In this document: positions 22,953 to 35,796 of the stretch, in pieces | Numbering within the stretch: the first letter of the stretch is position 1 | Layout of the letters: each line of letters opens with the position of its first letter | DNA from: Heterocephalus glaber | Taxonomy: Eukaryota > Chordata > Mammalia > Rodentia > Bathyergidae | Assembly: GCF_000247695.1 (NCBI RefSeq) | Contig: NW_004624743.1 | Coordinates: 6,824,094 to 6,888,093, forward strand | DNA length: 64,000 nucleotides | Direction of reading: 5' to 3' | The notes under the pieces: model-generated | What the model saw: the letters and a program-made list of their open reading frames with translations, nothing else | Told to the model about the DNA's origin: nothing | The model's database searches: none | Position numbers and translations under genes: made by a program

Positions 22953-25881
22953 GTAAATTAACAATTTCTGTTCACTTTTACTCACAAAGATAATCAAAAT
23001 CTTGATACTATAGTAGGTCAAAAATTATATAGAAGCTCCTGAGTTTTAAAATGTAATTTAGTAATAAACATGTTTAAGAATTCTTGAGACAGTATCACAT
23101 GAATGCAAATTAATAAGTTGTTTTCTTCCAAAATAATTATGATTTTAAAAAAATTTTATACAAGCTATTTGTGACAAATTTGTTAATGACAAATTTGATA
23201 AATCTATATGTTCAAGAGGAGCAAAATATATAACCTAAGAAAAGGAAAATACATTACATTCTCTTATCAGTGAGTCATGTTAATAGGGAAAAAAGGTTCC
23301 TCAAGTGTTACCTGAGATTTATACAAATGTTAGCATGTAAGTGGGGTTTTCTCAGGTTGCTTTTGCTCATAGCCATGACTGGTTACAACTCCTTACCTGC
23401 AGAATAAGCTCTTTGCTTCTCCCAAAACCAAGAATGAATTTTAGTTGCTTGATTAGGAAACTAAATTAATAGAGGAAACCATTTGAAAGAATGTCAGTAT
23501 TTTCTCTGTAAAAGCAGAAAAGTAATCCTTCATTTCTAGATGAAAAAGTTTTCCTATACCTAATCACTACACTTCCCTCTTCTCTTCCTGAACGCTAACC
23601 TGTAAGGTTTGTATGTCTTATTGTTTGTAGTTTTAATTTTAATGATTTTTTTTTTTTAAAAGAAGGCCAAAATGTGATCCTGCTGCCTGGGAAATGGCAG
23701 TTTTTAGAGTTGTCTTGAAAATACATGCTGGATTTCATCACTGATGTCAGAAATATTCCTAGGATGATACACTTTAATGATTATCATTTATGTTTAGAAC
23801 ATGTAAAATAAGATTATTCAACAAATTAACACAGCCATACCTACTTCCCCTTTACTGTATATTAGACTTTTGATTAGGAGAGGCAGCAGTTAACATGTTT
23901 CAAGTAGGTATTATTGAGACTGAGCTTTGATGTTCCTGTATTCACACTTTTAGAAAAGTAGGGGAGGCCTTTAGCAGTCAACTTGATTTTGCAAACATTT
24001 GACTTGTCTACTTTGTGAAATAAACTGTAGAGATCCTGTGTATATATATACATTAAGGAAAAAGGTAACACTTCTGCATTACTAATGTTCAGGTCTGTTA
24101 GAAGAGATGGTGTGCTGACAGTAAACTGAGGGGTTGTACAGATAGGCTTGGGAGCCAGCAAAAAGAACAGTTCAGGTAATGAGAAGGACTCCAGCGTTTG
24201 GGAAGAGAAGCACAGTTGTACTAAGTTTTTACTAAGAATTTAGCTAGAATTGCAGGACATTGTGTCATCAGAAACTCACATTTTACAAACAAGTTTATAC
24301 TTGACATGTTTTAGTTTTCTGAGATGTAGGTATAATTTCATAGCTGGAACTTAGAGTCTAAGGAATTGTAGATGTTATGTCAGTTGCTACACACTTTTAA
24401 TTTGCTCCTGGACCTTCTGAACCAGTTCACAACAGTTTCCATGAGCTGTATTCTTTCAGCTCGTGGAAAGTAATTATATCGTAGCACTGAGGTGCCGCAC
24501 AAGATTGACTGCACTTTTTAGCTCCTGAGCCAGAAACCTTTGATGCTTATTGATTTTCATCGATTTGATACTTTTAACTTTAAAACACAGTCATCTTTTT
24601 TGCTGGTATCTAGCTACTTTCAAATTATATTTCCTGATTTTTATTTTTCAAATACTTTTGGATTTATGTGTTACTGCATTTTTCCTTCAAAAATTTGTAA
24701 CCTTACATGTCCTTTATATAATGCCTTTTTACTAGACATATTTTCATGACACTCCCTGCCTTGTTTTTAATACTGTAGCCTCTGATACTTAGTTCATATT
24801 CAAACTCATTTTTGATATTTTTTTCAAATGTTCTGTTTTGCTTCTTAACATACTAGATTTAAATTAGTTTTGTAGTATATAGGTGAATGTATGTGGACCT
24901 GTGATACATACACATATACATACTCCAGTTACTGTATCAGTAGGAAGAACTAGTGAAAAAAGAAACCAAGAGCTAGGTTAAACCAGATCCATTTGGAGAA
25001 ATGGTTCCTAGGTATTTGAAAATGCCGTTCTTCCAGGATGCTATAGGAAGGTTTAAAATTACAGAACTTAAAGACAGTACTCAGGTCAGTAAAGTGACAT
25101 GCTGATAATCAAGGAATACCATTCTGTGTATTAAACTCATTATGGCGTGCTAAAATCGGTTGTAAAGTACCATGTCATTTTTATTTTCAATTTTGCTTTA
25201 TTTGTAGCATTTCTCTGTATTTAGAATAATTGATAGTACTTTCTATCAGAATCATCAGTAAGCCTTTCCTACTACAGTAATAATCACGTAGGTAAAATTA
25301 GCTCCTTGTTTTTCTTTTCATTTTTTTTTTTTTGGTTTCTCCTTTCACCTGCTACTTATTTCTTCATTTTCTGAGGTACTCTACTCTTGTACAAACAGGA
25401 ACAAAAAAAGTGCTGGGCATGGTGGTGTACACCTGTAATCCCAGCACTTGGGAAGCTGAGGCAGGAGGATCACTGCAAGTTCAAGGCCTGCCTGGGTACC
25501 TGCTGAGTTCAAGGCAGCCTGAACTGCGTGCTTGTCTTAAACCAAAAAAAAAAAAAAACCAAAAATCAAAAAAATGCAACAACAGTGAAAACATGGAATT
25601 TTCATAATTTCCTCCTGTATGGTGACCTAGTATGGTACCGTTGACTGGACTGCTTACTTTATGTATATGACAAATCAGAATTGTGTACTTGGGGATGTTA
25701 CTGTTTTTCCAAAATATGTTACTGTTAAGATTATTTATTCTGTTAACATATTCAGATTATATGCTTTGAAAAAGAACCTGCAAATGCATAATCCTTGGTA
25801 AAAGGGTTTACTTGTATTTTTAAAAGATGTACATTTTTGTGAGATAAATTATGTCATTGTTAGTTATTTTTATTTTAACAG
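22953..25881. other. RASA1 intron 8
   Basis: Only the B1 SINE at 25410-25575 is recognised. 22953-25400 is A+T-rich with nothing I can name. Confidence 0.45.
25410..25575 (+). mobile_element. B1/Alu-like SINE
   Basis: gctgggcatggtggtgtaca, cctgtaatcccagcacttgg, ctgaggcaggaggatcactg and an A-rich tail. It contains a short internal repetition (gagttcaaggcagcctgaac), a dimer-like 3' part. Confidence 0.9.
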
Positions 25882-25960
25882 TATTGGGGACATCATAGAT
25901 CACTATCGAAAAGAACAGATTGTTGAAGGGTATTACCTTAAGGAACCTGTACCAATGCAG
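25882..25960 (+). CDS. RASA1: RASA1 exon 9: end of second SH2 domain (residues 418-444)
   Basis: The acceptor is tattttaacag and the donor ATGCAG|gtcagt. The exon reads IGDIIDHYRKEQIVEGYYLK then EPVPMQ, closing the SH2 domain. It ends in phase 0. Confidence 0.96.
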
Positions 25961-26330
25961 GTCAGTGTTGTTTCTCTTTTTGCAATAACTAGAGTTCTGT
26001 TTTAAAGTTCATTATGTTTATAGAGACATTCATGTGATTAAAACTGAATTTTGGATAAAATTCGAAACTGTAGATTATTCAGATTTTTCAGGTGTTAAAT
26101 TAACTTTGGTTGAAATTAGCAATTGTAAGACAATTTCTGAGTATTTTTGTCCATGTTGATTCTTTGATAATTAGAAAATTGTTGGTGACTTTTTGAGACT
26201 AGAAGCAGTGGTGGGGACAAAAGCCAAGAAGCACTAAGTAGGTCATGGAGTGGACGTTTTGGATTCAGAAGTGGAGATAGTATGGATAAGAAACAGCCAG
26301 GCTTATCTCGAGGAGCTTATAAGTTTAAAA

Positions 26331-26381
26331 GAAGAAGAAGAAGAAGAAGAAGAAGAAGAAGAAGAAGAAGAAGAAGAAGAA
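26331..26381 (+). repeat. (GAA)17 trinucleotide repeat
   Basis: 51 bases of pure GAA in intron 9, transcribed sense with RASA1. Confidence 0.97.
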
Positions 26382-27275
26382 TGATTGAAAAGGGCTAGGA
26401 CCAAGAGGGGTCTGAATTGTTTTCCTTCTTTGCCTTTGGTTTTATGGCAGGGGAATCTGAGCAGGTCTGCATACCCCGAGTAAAAGCAGTAGTAAAGAGA
26501 GCCTAGCAGTGGTGGATGGCGTATGGGTAGTGGCAGGACCTGATGTACAGGTCCTAGAGAAGGCAGGAGTGAAGAAAATCCAAAATGACAGGAAAGACTG
26601 GCCTTGCACAAGAGAGCCCTTTTACTATTGGTTGGTTAATGCATAGGGTGATTAGTCTGTTTCTAACTCATTGCACTTCCTGCAGTGTGATGGGGTAAGG
26701 GTGTATCAGGTTAGAAAAAGGTTCTTCAGGGGAGCAATTAAAATTTTTCTATGTGGAAATGGAAATGTTTACTTTCCTGGCACATAGAAAAGGAGCAAGA
26801 TTGTGGGTACCAAGTGGATGTTGTCCAGTGATTTGTAATGTCTGGAGTTTTTCAATGTTTCCTCCTGCGAACAAGCTATTTGGTTTCAGATTGTTGTATC
26901 TGTGATTCATTATTGCAGTTCCTGAGTGAGAAGTCATTATTCTGAAGCTAAACATAAATTCAACAACCATAATCACAATCTTGTCACATTCATCTCCTCC
27001 GTTTTCTGTAAGGTCCATGATTGTGGAATATTTTTTTCCCCCATTGAGTTGTTTTTCATCATGCCGCCAACAGTACTTACTGACACTGTAAGTTCAGTAA
27101 GTTCAGTAAATATCAGCTGAACCATTGCCTGTCTGCTCTCCAGCAGGAAGGCCTCGCCTGCCTATGTTGTTACTAGCTGTTTCACGTTTCTGTGTGCCTC
27201 TTCCTCTGTCCGTGTCAGTCTCTCCTTAAACACAGCTAACTGCAAATCAGTCTTGAGGTTTCACCTCCTCCTTCT

Positions 27276-27472
27276 GGGGTACTGGGATTGAAGTCAGTGC
27301 CTACCAGGCAAACTCTCTACCACAGAGCTACTTCTCCAGTCCTGTTAACATTTTATTTTGAGGTAGGTTCTCACTGAGTTGCCCGTGCTGGCCTCACATT
27401 TGTGATCCTCCTGCCTTTTCATCCCTAGTAGCTGAGATTACTGGTATGTGGCACTGCATCAGGCTTTTCCCT
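27276..27472 (-). mobile_element. B1+ID composite SINE
   Basis: Reverse-strand ID-like part (ggtactgggattgaagtcag to cagagctacttctccagtcc) followed by a reverse B1-like part (gaggtaggttctcactgagt to ggtatgtggcactgcatcag). Confidence 0.75.
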
Positions 27473-27946
27473 TCTTGGTGACTTCCTAAGACCTATGGTG
27501 AACACAGAGGTGCCGCTTTGTCAGCGGTTCTGGGAGACTGTCGCTGTTCACTGTTCAAATCACTACACATGTAAACAACTTGGTTAAAAAACAACAGACT
27601 GCTTTCTAGATGTGCTTTCTAGAAAGGAGCAGTATTTTATTAGGGGTCGGAAGGTCCTTTACTCGCCAGGAGTTCCTGCTCCTGACAGGAGGTCCTGCCA
27701 GCAGTTCCACTGTTCTATCCTTAATTCTGATCCACATTGACTGACTGAATTAGTGACAGTTTTGATTGTTTTGTAAATCCATGTTTTATTTGTCCACAAA
27801 TTAAATAATTGTTTTCATCCTCAATTTATTCTTATAATTTTTAAATATAGGTTTTTATAGTTAGTAAAGTCAGTAGCACATGACATCTAACAAACTTTTA
27901 ATACATTAAGTTACTAAGTTGCTTTAAGAATTACTTGATATATTGC

Positions 27947-28062
27947 CAGGTGTGGTGGCTCAGACTTGTAGTCCCAGCTACAAGTCAGGAGCATCACTTG
28001 AGCTCATCTGTTCAAGACTGAGCTAGACAGCATAGTGACCCCCTATCTAAAAAAAAAACAAC
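27947..28062 (+). mobile_element. B1-like SINE
   Basis: gccaggtgtggtggctcaga, tgtagtcccagctac and an A-rich tail. Confidence 0.8.
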
Positions 28063-29170
28063 TTCACATGTTCACACTGCTTCACTCCTTGGTTATTGTT
28101 TGATAACTGAACAAACCTCACACTGTCCTTTGGAAACTGCCTAGAAAGTGCCTCAGAAATAACTAGTGCTTATTAGGAAGCAATTTGATTGCAACATAAG
28201 AGCTATTACATGTTATTTGTGGTCTATTTTATTGGTCCTGGAGTGAAAGTAAATTGCAGCAGAAGTTTGGGGAATCCAAACACTAACCTGTCCTTTTAGC
28301 AAGATTCTGTTAGAGAACACAAGGCTACTGACAGCATTTTACTACTGAACAGAATAATAAACTGGCAAAACTAGCTCACCCACCCTAATATGGCCCTGCA
28401 TACCCAGATCGGGTTAAGATGCTGGAACAGAAAAACCAGAGTCCTAGAACGAACACTTCTTGAGACAGGAACTAGAGGAAAAGAAGGAGCCTTTTGAGAC
28501 AACACACTCCAATAAATATACCAAACATTTTGAGTACTCTATTTTAGGCACAGTTTTTTGTACACAAGAATTCATTTAGTTTTTCAACAGTTTGATGAGG
28601 TTGACACTATCATTATGCCTATTTTACAAATTGAGAAACTTTGGCCAGAGATGTTAAGGCATTAGTCATCTTTGACTTTCTCACTTTTTCGTAATCTTTT
28701 CTGTCCCTCTCACATCTCCTTTCTCTATTCGCTCCTCTCCCTGATCTCTCCGTAATTCCTGCTACCTCTGCCTTTAGAATATATCAAGAATATAACCACC
28801 ACCAAAAGCTGACTGCATCTCACTGTGTCTGTCTTTGTCTTCTTAACAGCACACAGTAGTCAAAGGGATCCATTTAAAATTTGAGTTGCATGTTTTATAT
28901 TTTCTTTACAGTTGAGTTCAAAATCCTTACAAAGGCATACAAGACCATACAGTAACATATGATTAGTCTCTAAGCTTGTTTCTGATCTCCTTGTGCTAAG
29001 GAAACCTTTCTGAGAATTTCTTTGGGGAGCAAATGCTCTCTTAATTTATCTGTCACATACATCTTGATTTTTGCATTAAAAACACTTTCTGATTTTTAAT
29101 TGGTAATTTGGTATATTTTTGCTTCATTTTCATCAAACATTCATGAAATTTTATATTTAAAAAAATTTAG
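28063..29170. other. RASA1 intron 9, 3' part with MIR and LINE traces
   Basis: 28555-28665 looks like a MIR core (attttacaaattgagaaact, agagatgttaaggc). About 28905-28990 (aaaatccttacaaaggcata) resembles an L2 3' end. The rest is unassigned. Confidence 0.4.
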
Positions 29171-29291
29171 GATCAAGAACAAGTACTCAATGAGACAGTG
29201 GATGCCAAGGAACCCTATAATACAATTCGTCATAAAACAAAGGATGCTTTTTATAAAAATATTGTTAAGAAAGGTTATCTTCTGAAAAAGG
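29171..29291 (+). CDS. RASA1: RASA1 exon 10: SH2-PH linker and PH start (residues 445-485)
   Basis: The acceptor is aaaaatttag and the donor AAAAAGG|gtaagt. The exon reads DQEQVLNETVDAKEPYNTIR then HKTKDAFYKNIVKKGYLLKK. The last part, KKGYLLKK, is the first strand of a PH domain. A few residues in the linker (NETVDAKEP, RHK) appear to differ from the human protein as I remember it, as expected for a linker. Confidence 0.95.
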
Positions 29292-30012
29292 GTAAGTGAA
29301 ATTTTAAGATTAAGGACTTAATTCTTTTACTGTTACCAATTTGATAGAAGCATTGTAAATTTCAAGAATAAAATTTACTGTGATATATAGTAAGTTGTTT
29401 TGACATGAATTACTGGTAATTTACACTTGTTTACAGTTTCTGTCTAAGCCTCCTTTGAAATTTAGAGTTTAAGTCCACATTTCAATCCAGGGCTTTAGAA
29501 AATAATTTTATACATTTCCAAGCACCCTCAGGAAAAGAAAAGGCATTTGATTCTTTGCCTCCTCTCCTTATGCTTTTTTTAAAAGAAACTCTGTGGCACC
29601 TGGCCTGATGGTATTGATACCTGATAGTATTGATGCTTTTGGCATATTTACCTCAGTCTAACATTAAGCTATGTTGGGGGAATGGGGGAAGGCCTTAAGA
29701 GTGTTTGTGGAGGAATTTTTTCCTTTAAAACTGGAAAAGAACTACACTAAAACAAGAATTTTGAAAATTTAATCATAATAGAGTTTCTGCAGAAGATTAT
29801 CTTATTTATTCTGTGATTCATTAAAACAAGCAATATTACAAACGGGACTTTTTCTGCAGACGTTATTGGCATTTCCTGCTTGTATAAAGATAAGTTTTAC
29901 AATAAAAGTTGAGATATGTCTAATTTTTATTTTTAGCAACAATTTTTTTCCATTCTAATATATATGATTTCACAGTTCATTGTTTGGCTAAAGGAAAATT
30001 ATATTTTAACAG

Positions 30013-30169
30013 GCAAAGGAAAACGTTGGAAGAATTTATATTTTATCTTAGAGGTCAGTGATGCCCAACTTATTTATTTTGAAAGTGAAAAACGGGCTAC
30101 AAAACCAAAAGGATTAATAGATCTCAGTGTATGTTCTGTCTATGTTGTTCACGATAGTCTCTTTGGAAG
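30013..30169 (+). CDS. RASA1: RASA1 exon 11: PH domain core (residues 485-537)
   Basis: The acceptor is atattttaacag and the donor GGAAG|gtaaga. The exon reads KGKRWKNLYFILEVSDAQLI then YFESEKRATKPKGLIDLSVC and SVYVVHDSLFG. The KRWKNLYFIL stretch is the typical PH strand with its Trp. The exon ends in the codon for Arg537 and is followed by the largest intron (10.5 kb). Confidence 0.96.
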
Positions 30170-30779
30170 GTAAGAAGTTGGCTTTCTGTTTTTCTTTTGG
30201 AATTGTTTTAATAAAATAGAGGGTGTGTTCAAATTATTTGAGCATAACAAACCAAGTTTTTTGGCATAAAAACATCTAAAAATATCAGTAGGATAATTTT
30301 TATTTTCCTTGCTTTAGGCTAACCTATGTATGAAATTCCACTCCACTGCATTAGGTAGAGATCTTTGGAATGATATTTCTTATAGCAGGGTTTCATCTTG
30401 GTCTGTATATAGCATGTGTTCTCTTTGCCTCCACTAGTAATCCTTTGAATGACTTAATTCAAATCGTGTAAGATTTTCTTTCCCTGTAACAACATGGGTG
30501 AGGTAGGATGGAGCATGACGGCACACCAGTTATGCTTTTGTAATCAACTTGGGCTTGGGGCACCATCTAGTGCTGAAACTATGGCAGTGACCACAGGGTC
30601 AGAGGACTTAAACAGCCTGCCTGAAATTTCTGGAAAGAAAGGCGTGAACAAACCCAGATTATGAAGACAGGAATAAATATGTACTCTTTTAGTGTGCAGA
30701 TATCATGTCAGCAGCATCAGGCAGTTTCTGGAAACCACAGTCTGATCTAAAGTAGAAAACATGGTACCGGAAATTAATC

Positions 30780-32745
30780 ACATAGCAACCGTTAAGTGTG
30801 AACTCTTTGGCACAGAATTCAAAATAGCTGTTTTAAGGAAACTCAGTGAATTTTACAAAAACACAGAAGAAACTTTACTGATTTATCAGAGATCTATTTT
30901 CTTGCACCCAGGTCCTTCTATTCTATCACTGAATTATATACCCTAGACTTTTGTCAAAGAAATTTAATAGGTAGATTGAAATAATTTTTAAAGATCAAAT
31001 ATCCTGAAAGTGAAAGTATAATGAATGAAATGAAAAATACAATAGAAGCCATCAGTTAATTGAGTGAATCAAACAAAAGAAAGAAGCAGTGAGCTCTAAG
31101 ACAGGCTGTTTTTAAAAAGTACAAAAAGGAAGAGGAATGAAAAAATCTTGCAGAAACTATGGGACAGCAATAAAATAAGTTATTCAGGTTCTAGGACTTG
31201 AGAGTGCTACAGGGGTAGAAAGTATATTCAAAGAGAGAACAACAGAAAGGTTCTCAGGCCTAGAGGAAGATACAAATATCAGGTACAGGAGTACCCAAGT
31301 TCATCAGGCAGATTCAGCTCAACTCAGTTTACCCCAAGACGTATTATGCTCAAGAGCTCAAAAGTTAAGATTCTGAGAGCAGCAGCACAAAAGAAACAAC
31401 ACATAATGGTGGATCAGTTCATTGGACAGTTGATTTGTCACCAGAAAACCTTATAGACTAAGAGGAAAAAGATATTCATACTGCTGAAGAAAAACGAAAA
31501 CAAAGAACATAGTATGCAGCAACTAGCTCCTTCAGAAATGAGGGAGAGTTTAAAGAATTTCCAGATGAACAGAAGCTAAGAGAATTTATCACCACCAGAC
31601 TTGCCCTACATGAAATACAAAAGGTAGTTTTTCAGGTTGGAAAGAAAGAGATGTTGAGTAAGAAGAAACCACCAGAAGTTATAAAACTTTGAGAAATTTA
31701 GAATGCTCTAATATTGTAAACATGATGCACAAATCATTTATATCTTTAGTGTGAAGACTGAAAAAACAAAAGTAACTGCAGTAATTTGTTCAGAGATAAG
31801 CAATATGAAAATTGTAAAGTATGACAAAAATTTAAAAAGTGGGAGGAATGAAATGCAAATGGAGAGTTTATTTTTTACTATATATCTGTTTTCCCAACTT
31901 TACAAAGTTAGCTTAAGAACAAAAGATATCTTTTGTAACCTTCATGGTAATCTCAAAGTAAAATCTTACAGCAGATACATGGAAAGAGTAAGCAGTGAAT
32001 TAAAACAATAATAAATCACTTAACTACAAAGGAAGACTGAGAAGGAGAAAGGAGCCCTTACAACAGGATTAATGTAAATTAGTACAAGTATTGTAGAAAT
32101 TCCTGAAAAAGATAAAAATAGAACTACCATATGATCGAACAATCCTACTACTGTGTATATAGCCATGGGAGATGAAGTCAGTATGTTGAAGAGACATCTA
32201 CATACCATGCTTATTGTAGCTCTATTCACAATAATCTGGGAATAAAAACCAAAGTTCCTATATTAACTGTTGTATACACAATGGAATAATATTCAACCGT
32301 CAATAAGAATTACATCTTGGTATTTGTGACATCTAGAGAGCATTATGTTAAGTGAAAGATGCTAGGCATAGAAAGAAGGATAGCATATTTTACTCGTGTA
32401 TCTAAAAACATTGCTTCATAGAAGTTGAGAGTAACATGGTGACTGTCAGAGGGAGAGCAGTAGGGAGGGATAGATAAGAAAGGCTCCTCAACAGGTGCTG
32501 AGTGAAGTTAGGTTGGTGTAATAAGTTCTGTTCTAGTGCAACAGATAATGATAAGGTATTGGATATTTTTAGAAAGCTAGAAGAAGGGATTTTGAATGTA
32601 TTTTTTTAACCACAGAAGAAATGATACATATTTGAGGCAGATACGGTTGCTCTGATTTTAACATTGCACAGTGAACATAGATATTTTGGTATATCACATT
32701 GTATGCTGTAAATATGTACAATTTTTGTGTCAGAAAAAGAAAAAA
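30780..32745 (+). mobile_element. Ancient L1 lacking nearly all of ORF2 (HAL1-like)
   Basis: 30780-31690 matches an L1M-type ORF1 (gattgaaataatttttaaag; agctctaagacaggctg; ttccagatgaacagaagcta). 31690-32080 is the ORF1-ORF2 spacer. At about 32100 the sequence jumps to the last part of ORF2 (agaactaccatatgatcgaa; tcacaataatctgggaata; ataatattcaaccgtcaata) and runs on into the 3' UTR, ending taaatatgtacaattttt. About 3 kb of ORF2 is absent. All frames are broken. Confidence 0.75.
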
Positions 32746-32871
32746 CATAGGAACCTTGGCTTCACATATGGTTGGATCAAGCCTCTGGCTTATTTTCTCT
32801 TTAGTTTTGCTCTACTTTCCTTCCTTCCTTCCTCCCTTCTTATTGGATTCTTCTTCAGATGAGTTTCTAAG

Positions 32872-32968
32872 GGGGCCGGGGATTTAGTGTTTCCGCCGCC
32901 TGCCGCACAAGCGCAAGGACCCGATCTTGGTTTGATCCCCGGTACCAAAAATAAAAAAACAAAAAACC
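32872..32968 (+). mobile_element. ID SINE with target duplications
   Basis: ggggccggggatttagtgtt to ggtttgatccccggtacc and an A-rich tail. agatgagtttctaag and agataagtttctatg flank it. Confidence 0.88.
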
Positions 32969-33339
32969 AGATAAGTTTCTATGATCTTAGCAAGGCGGCA
33001 AACAGCGCTAGAGCTGGAGTGTAAGCTTTCATTCCCATCACTGATGAAAACCCCGAGCATGTGATATTGAGGCTTCTGGTCACCATTTTAGGCAGCAGAG
33101 GCATGGTTTGGCCTGACGGAGTGAGGCCATTCAGAGCATAACAAATAATGAGGTTGCTCTACTCAGTGTATGTGTGTGGGTGAAGTGGATATCGGGGAGC
33201 CTCCACCACTGTTCACTAGCAAATATAATGTACTGGCACCAAAGGCATTTCACACAACGCAAAGATGGTGAGATTTGGGGGTACTTTATTGGGTAAGTTG
33301 ACCCAGTCCCTCAGTACTCAAAGCACTCTGTCCAGGAGC

Positions 33340-33632
33340 CCCCTAGCCCAGTATCCAGATCCACAGATGCACAGGCCCTACAGTGAAATGGAGTCCTGTG
33401 GCCGGGGCTGTGACCCAGGCCTGACTTTCCACAGCACTGGGGAAGAGAAAGGAAAGTATAGTATTTGCAAACCTGTGTGCTTTAATCATCACTAGATTAC
33501 TTACAGTTCCTAATACAACATCAGTGCTATGTGTCTGCTCAGTACAGATGCATTAAAAATAATTTTCGGTGTGCATTTTCTTGGATCTGTGAGTGTGAGA
33601 CTCATGGATGTGGAGGACCAGTGTACTATGAA
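33340..33632 (+). mobile_element. Tigger-type DNA transposon fossil
   Basis: ctagattacttacagttcct, aatacaacatcagtgctatg, cagtacagatgcat and catggatgtggaggaccagt match a MER2/Tigger-like repeat from memory. Confidence 0.6.
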
Positions 33633-35796
33633 ATACGTAGTCCTTGGGCAGAATCCAAGACCATGGCTATGAATTGATGTGGACAGTTAAGCAGAGCTTC
33701 TCAGCCAGGGTGCTATGGGGTCATCATTAGAGGTCTGACATACAGCTAATTGTCAGGTGTTACGATAAAAACCCTAAACCACACTTCTTACATTTCAGAC
33801 ACTGCTGTAACACTTGACAGTAATGGCTTCCTGTATAAGCTATTCTAATTAGTTATTTTACTGAGGCAAAGAGATCTTCACTTAACTTTGCAGACAGTAG
33901 TAAGCTCTTTACGGTAGCTGTACTTCAGTACTTTTTAAATTACCTATTAACTCAGTATTAATCTAGACTTTTTTTGTCAGTCATCAGTGATGTTACTTTT
34001 TGTGCTGATTCATAAGCTTTAATTTTTTATACTATTACCTATTAACACAAGTTAAAATTACTGTATAATAAAATATAAAATAAATATAAAATATTTATAA
34101 AATATTATAAAATATAAAATTCTTGAACTTAGATTTTTTTTCACTGTTTTTTTATAATTGGTTTTACTGTACAAATATTTATGAAACCAGCATAAAGGGC
34201 AGTTTGGTGATTAATACTGTAAAGTCATTGTATTTGCAAGATAAAAATAGTACTCTTAAATTTTAAAAATTCAAGCCATATATTAGGCTACTAAATAAAA
34301 AAATATATTAAATTTAGATTGCTAAGCCCAGTAAATATTATCTTCTTCATCCTAAATATTTTCTTTGCATAAAAGTCACCGATTAAGTCACTGGTGCTGA
34401 GTATGTTATTCTAGCATCATACCACTAAATATCTATAATTTATGAAAAGAATTGAATTGTAAACTCTAAATGAGAAACAGTTTCTTCTCTCCCACCCCTT
34501 CCTCTTGTCCCATAGATATGTTCCTACAGTTCATGTTTAACTTGGAAAGCTTGTTTTGAGATCATGCAATTAATAGTTAAAGCTGAAGCAGAAATGCTTC
34601 ACACAGAGTTGGAGAATTACTTGTTTTACCAGTCTGCATGGAACTGCCAATTCTATTTATGGCCAAGAATAAAAGTAAGAGAAGAGACACCACTTTGAAA
34701 TAGTAGTAGATAATACTAAGGTAGAGTTATCAGTAAATGCATTTGTGAATCAAATGATAGGTTTTTAAATATCCAAAGTCTATCCTTGCAGAATGATACA
34801 CGGTATACTATATGATATACATACATATACTGTATGTAATGATTACTTCAATACTTGGAAGAAAATTGCTGGCATTCAGAGAAGTTCCAAAACTATTAAG
34901 GATAAAGTACTCCAAATGAAGTACTTTCCAACAAAGATCTGTGGAAATGTCATTTGATCTTATGACTGGTGGTGAGGGTTCAGGATAGGAATGTGTAAAA
35001 ATTTCCATCAAGAATTCCTTCTGGAAAATAAGCAATTTGGAGATAGTATTGTTTATATGTTTGTGTGTCGAGTTGAATTCCATCTTAAAAGAATGTTAAG
35101 ATGGAAGCTCTAGAAAAATCCAAGCTGGTTTAGCTGTGTGTGTTTTTGTTTCATGTGAAGAAATAGAATACCTGCTGTTTGTTACTGAAGTATGCTAGCT
35201 GTCCAAAAGAAGAGTTGTGTTAAAAGTTTGATTTGCAGGAAAACCCCTCTTTATTGTATATGATTCTTACTTTGTAGATTAATTGAAGAGTAAACTTCCT
35301 CAAGAAATTATAAATGCAGCACAGAAAGATAATGTATTTTGACAGTTGATTCAAAGCAGAAATTTAGTCTTAAAAAAGTGAGGTTAAAAGTGATTCAGTG
35401 ATGATATCTGTACTTTGAGTCATATATTTCTTAGGGGAATATTAACACTGATAAACATCTGCAAGTCTGAGGAAATGTTTTAGTATTTTGACACAGTTAT
35501 GTTTAGATTGAAAATCAGTCTACTATCAGAAGAAAACTCCATATTACTAGAAAAAGTAAAGAATATTTTTTTTCTTTTCTGCTAGAGTTAAAGTGGATCA
35601 GATCTTTAAAGTACATTTAAAGAGAATAAATTATTTTTTATACTGGTTAGTATCAATAATGGTGTTTGTCAGGTGTAAGGAAAAGCAATAAATATATATT
35701 TGCCATTTGGTATAAAACCATTGCTTGATTCCCATGCAGTTTCTTACTGAGGGTGACTAAAGAATTTGAAAATATCTCAAAACATCTTAGTTTATT
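33633..35796. other. RASA1 intron 11, unassigned middle part
   Basis: Very A+T-rich, with (ATAAAAT)-type low complexity near 34065-34125. I recognise no gene or confident repeat. Confidence 0.45.

Noticed and set aside
26303..26611. 102-codon frame on - strand with a poly-Ser run
   Set aside because: The serine run is the reverse reading of the (GAA)n microsatellite; no domain and no splice context.
33660..33780. Possible MER5-like DNA transposon (gagcttctcagccagggtgc)
   Set aside because: Too short and diverged to support; could be chance resemblance.
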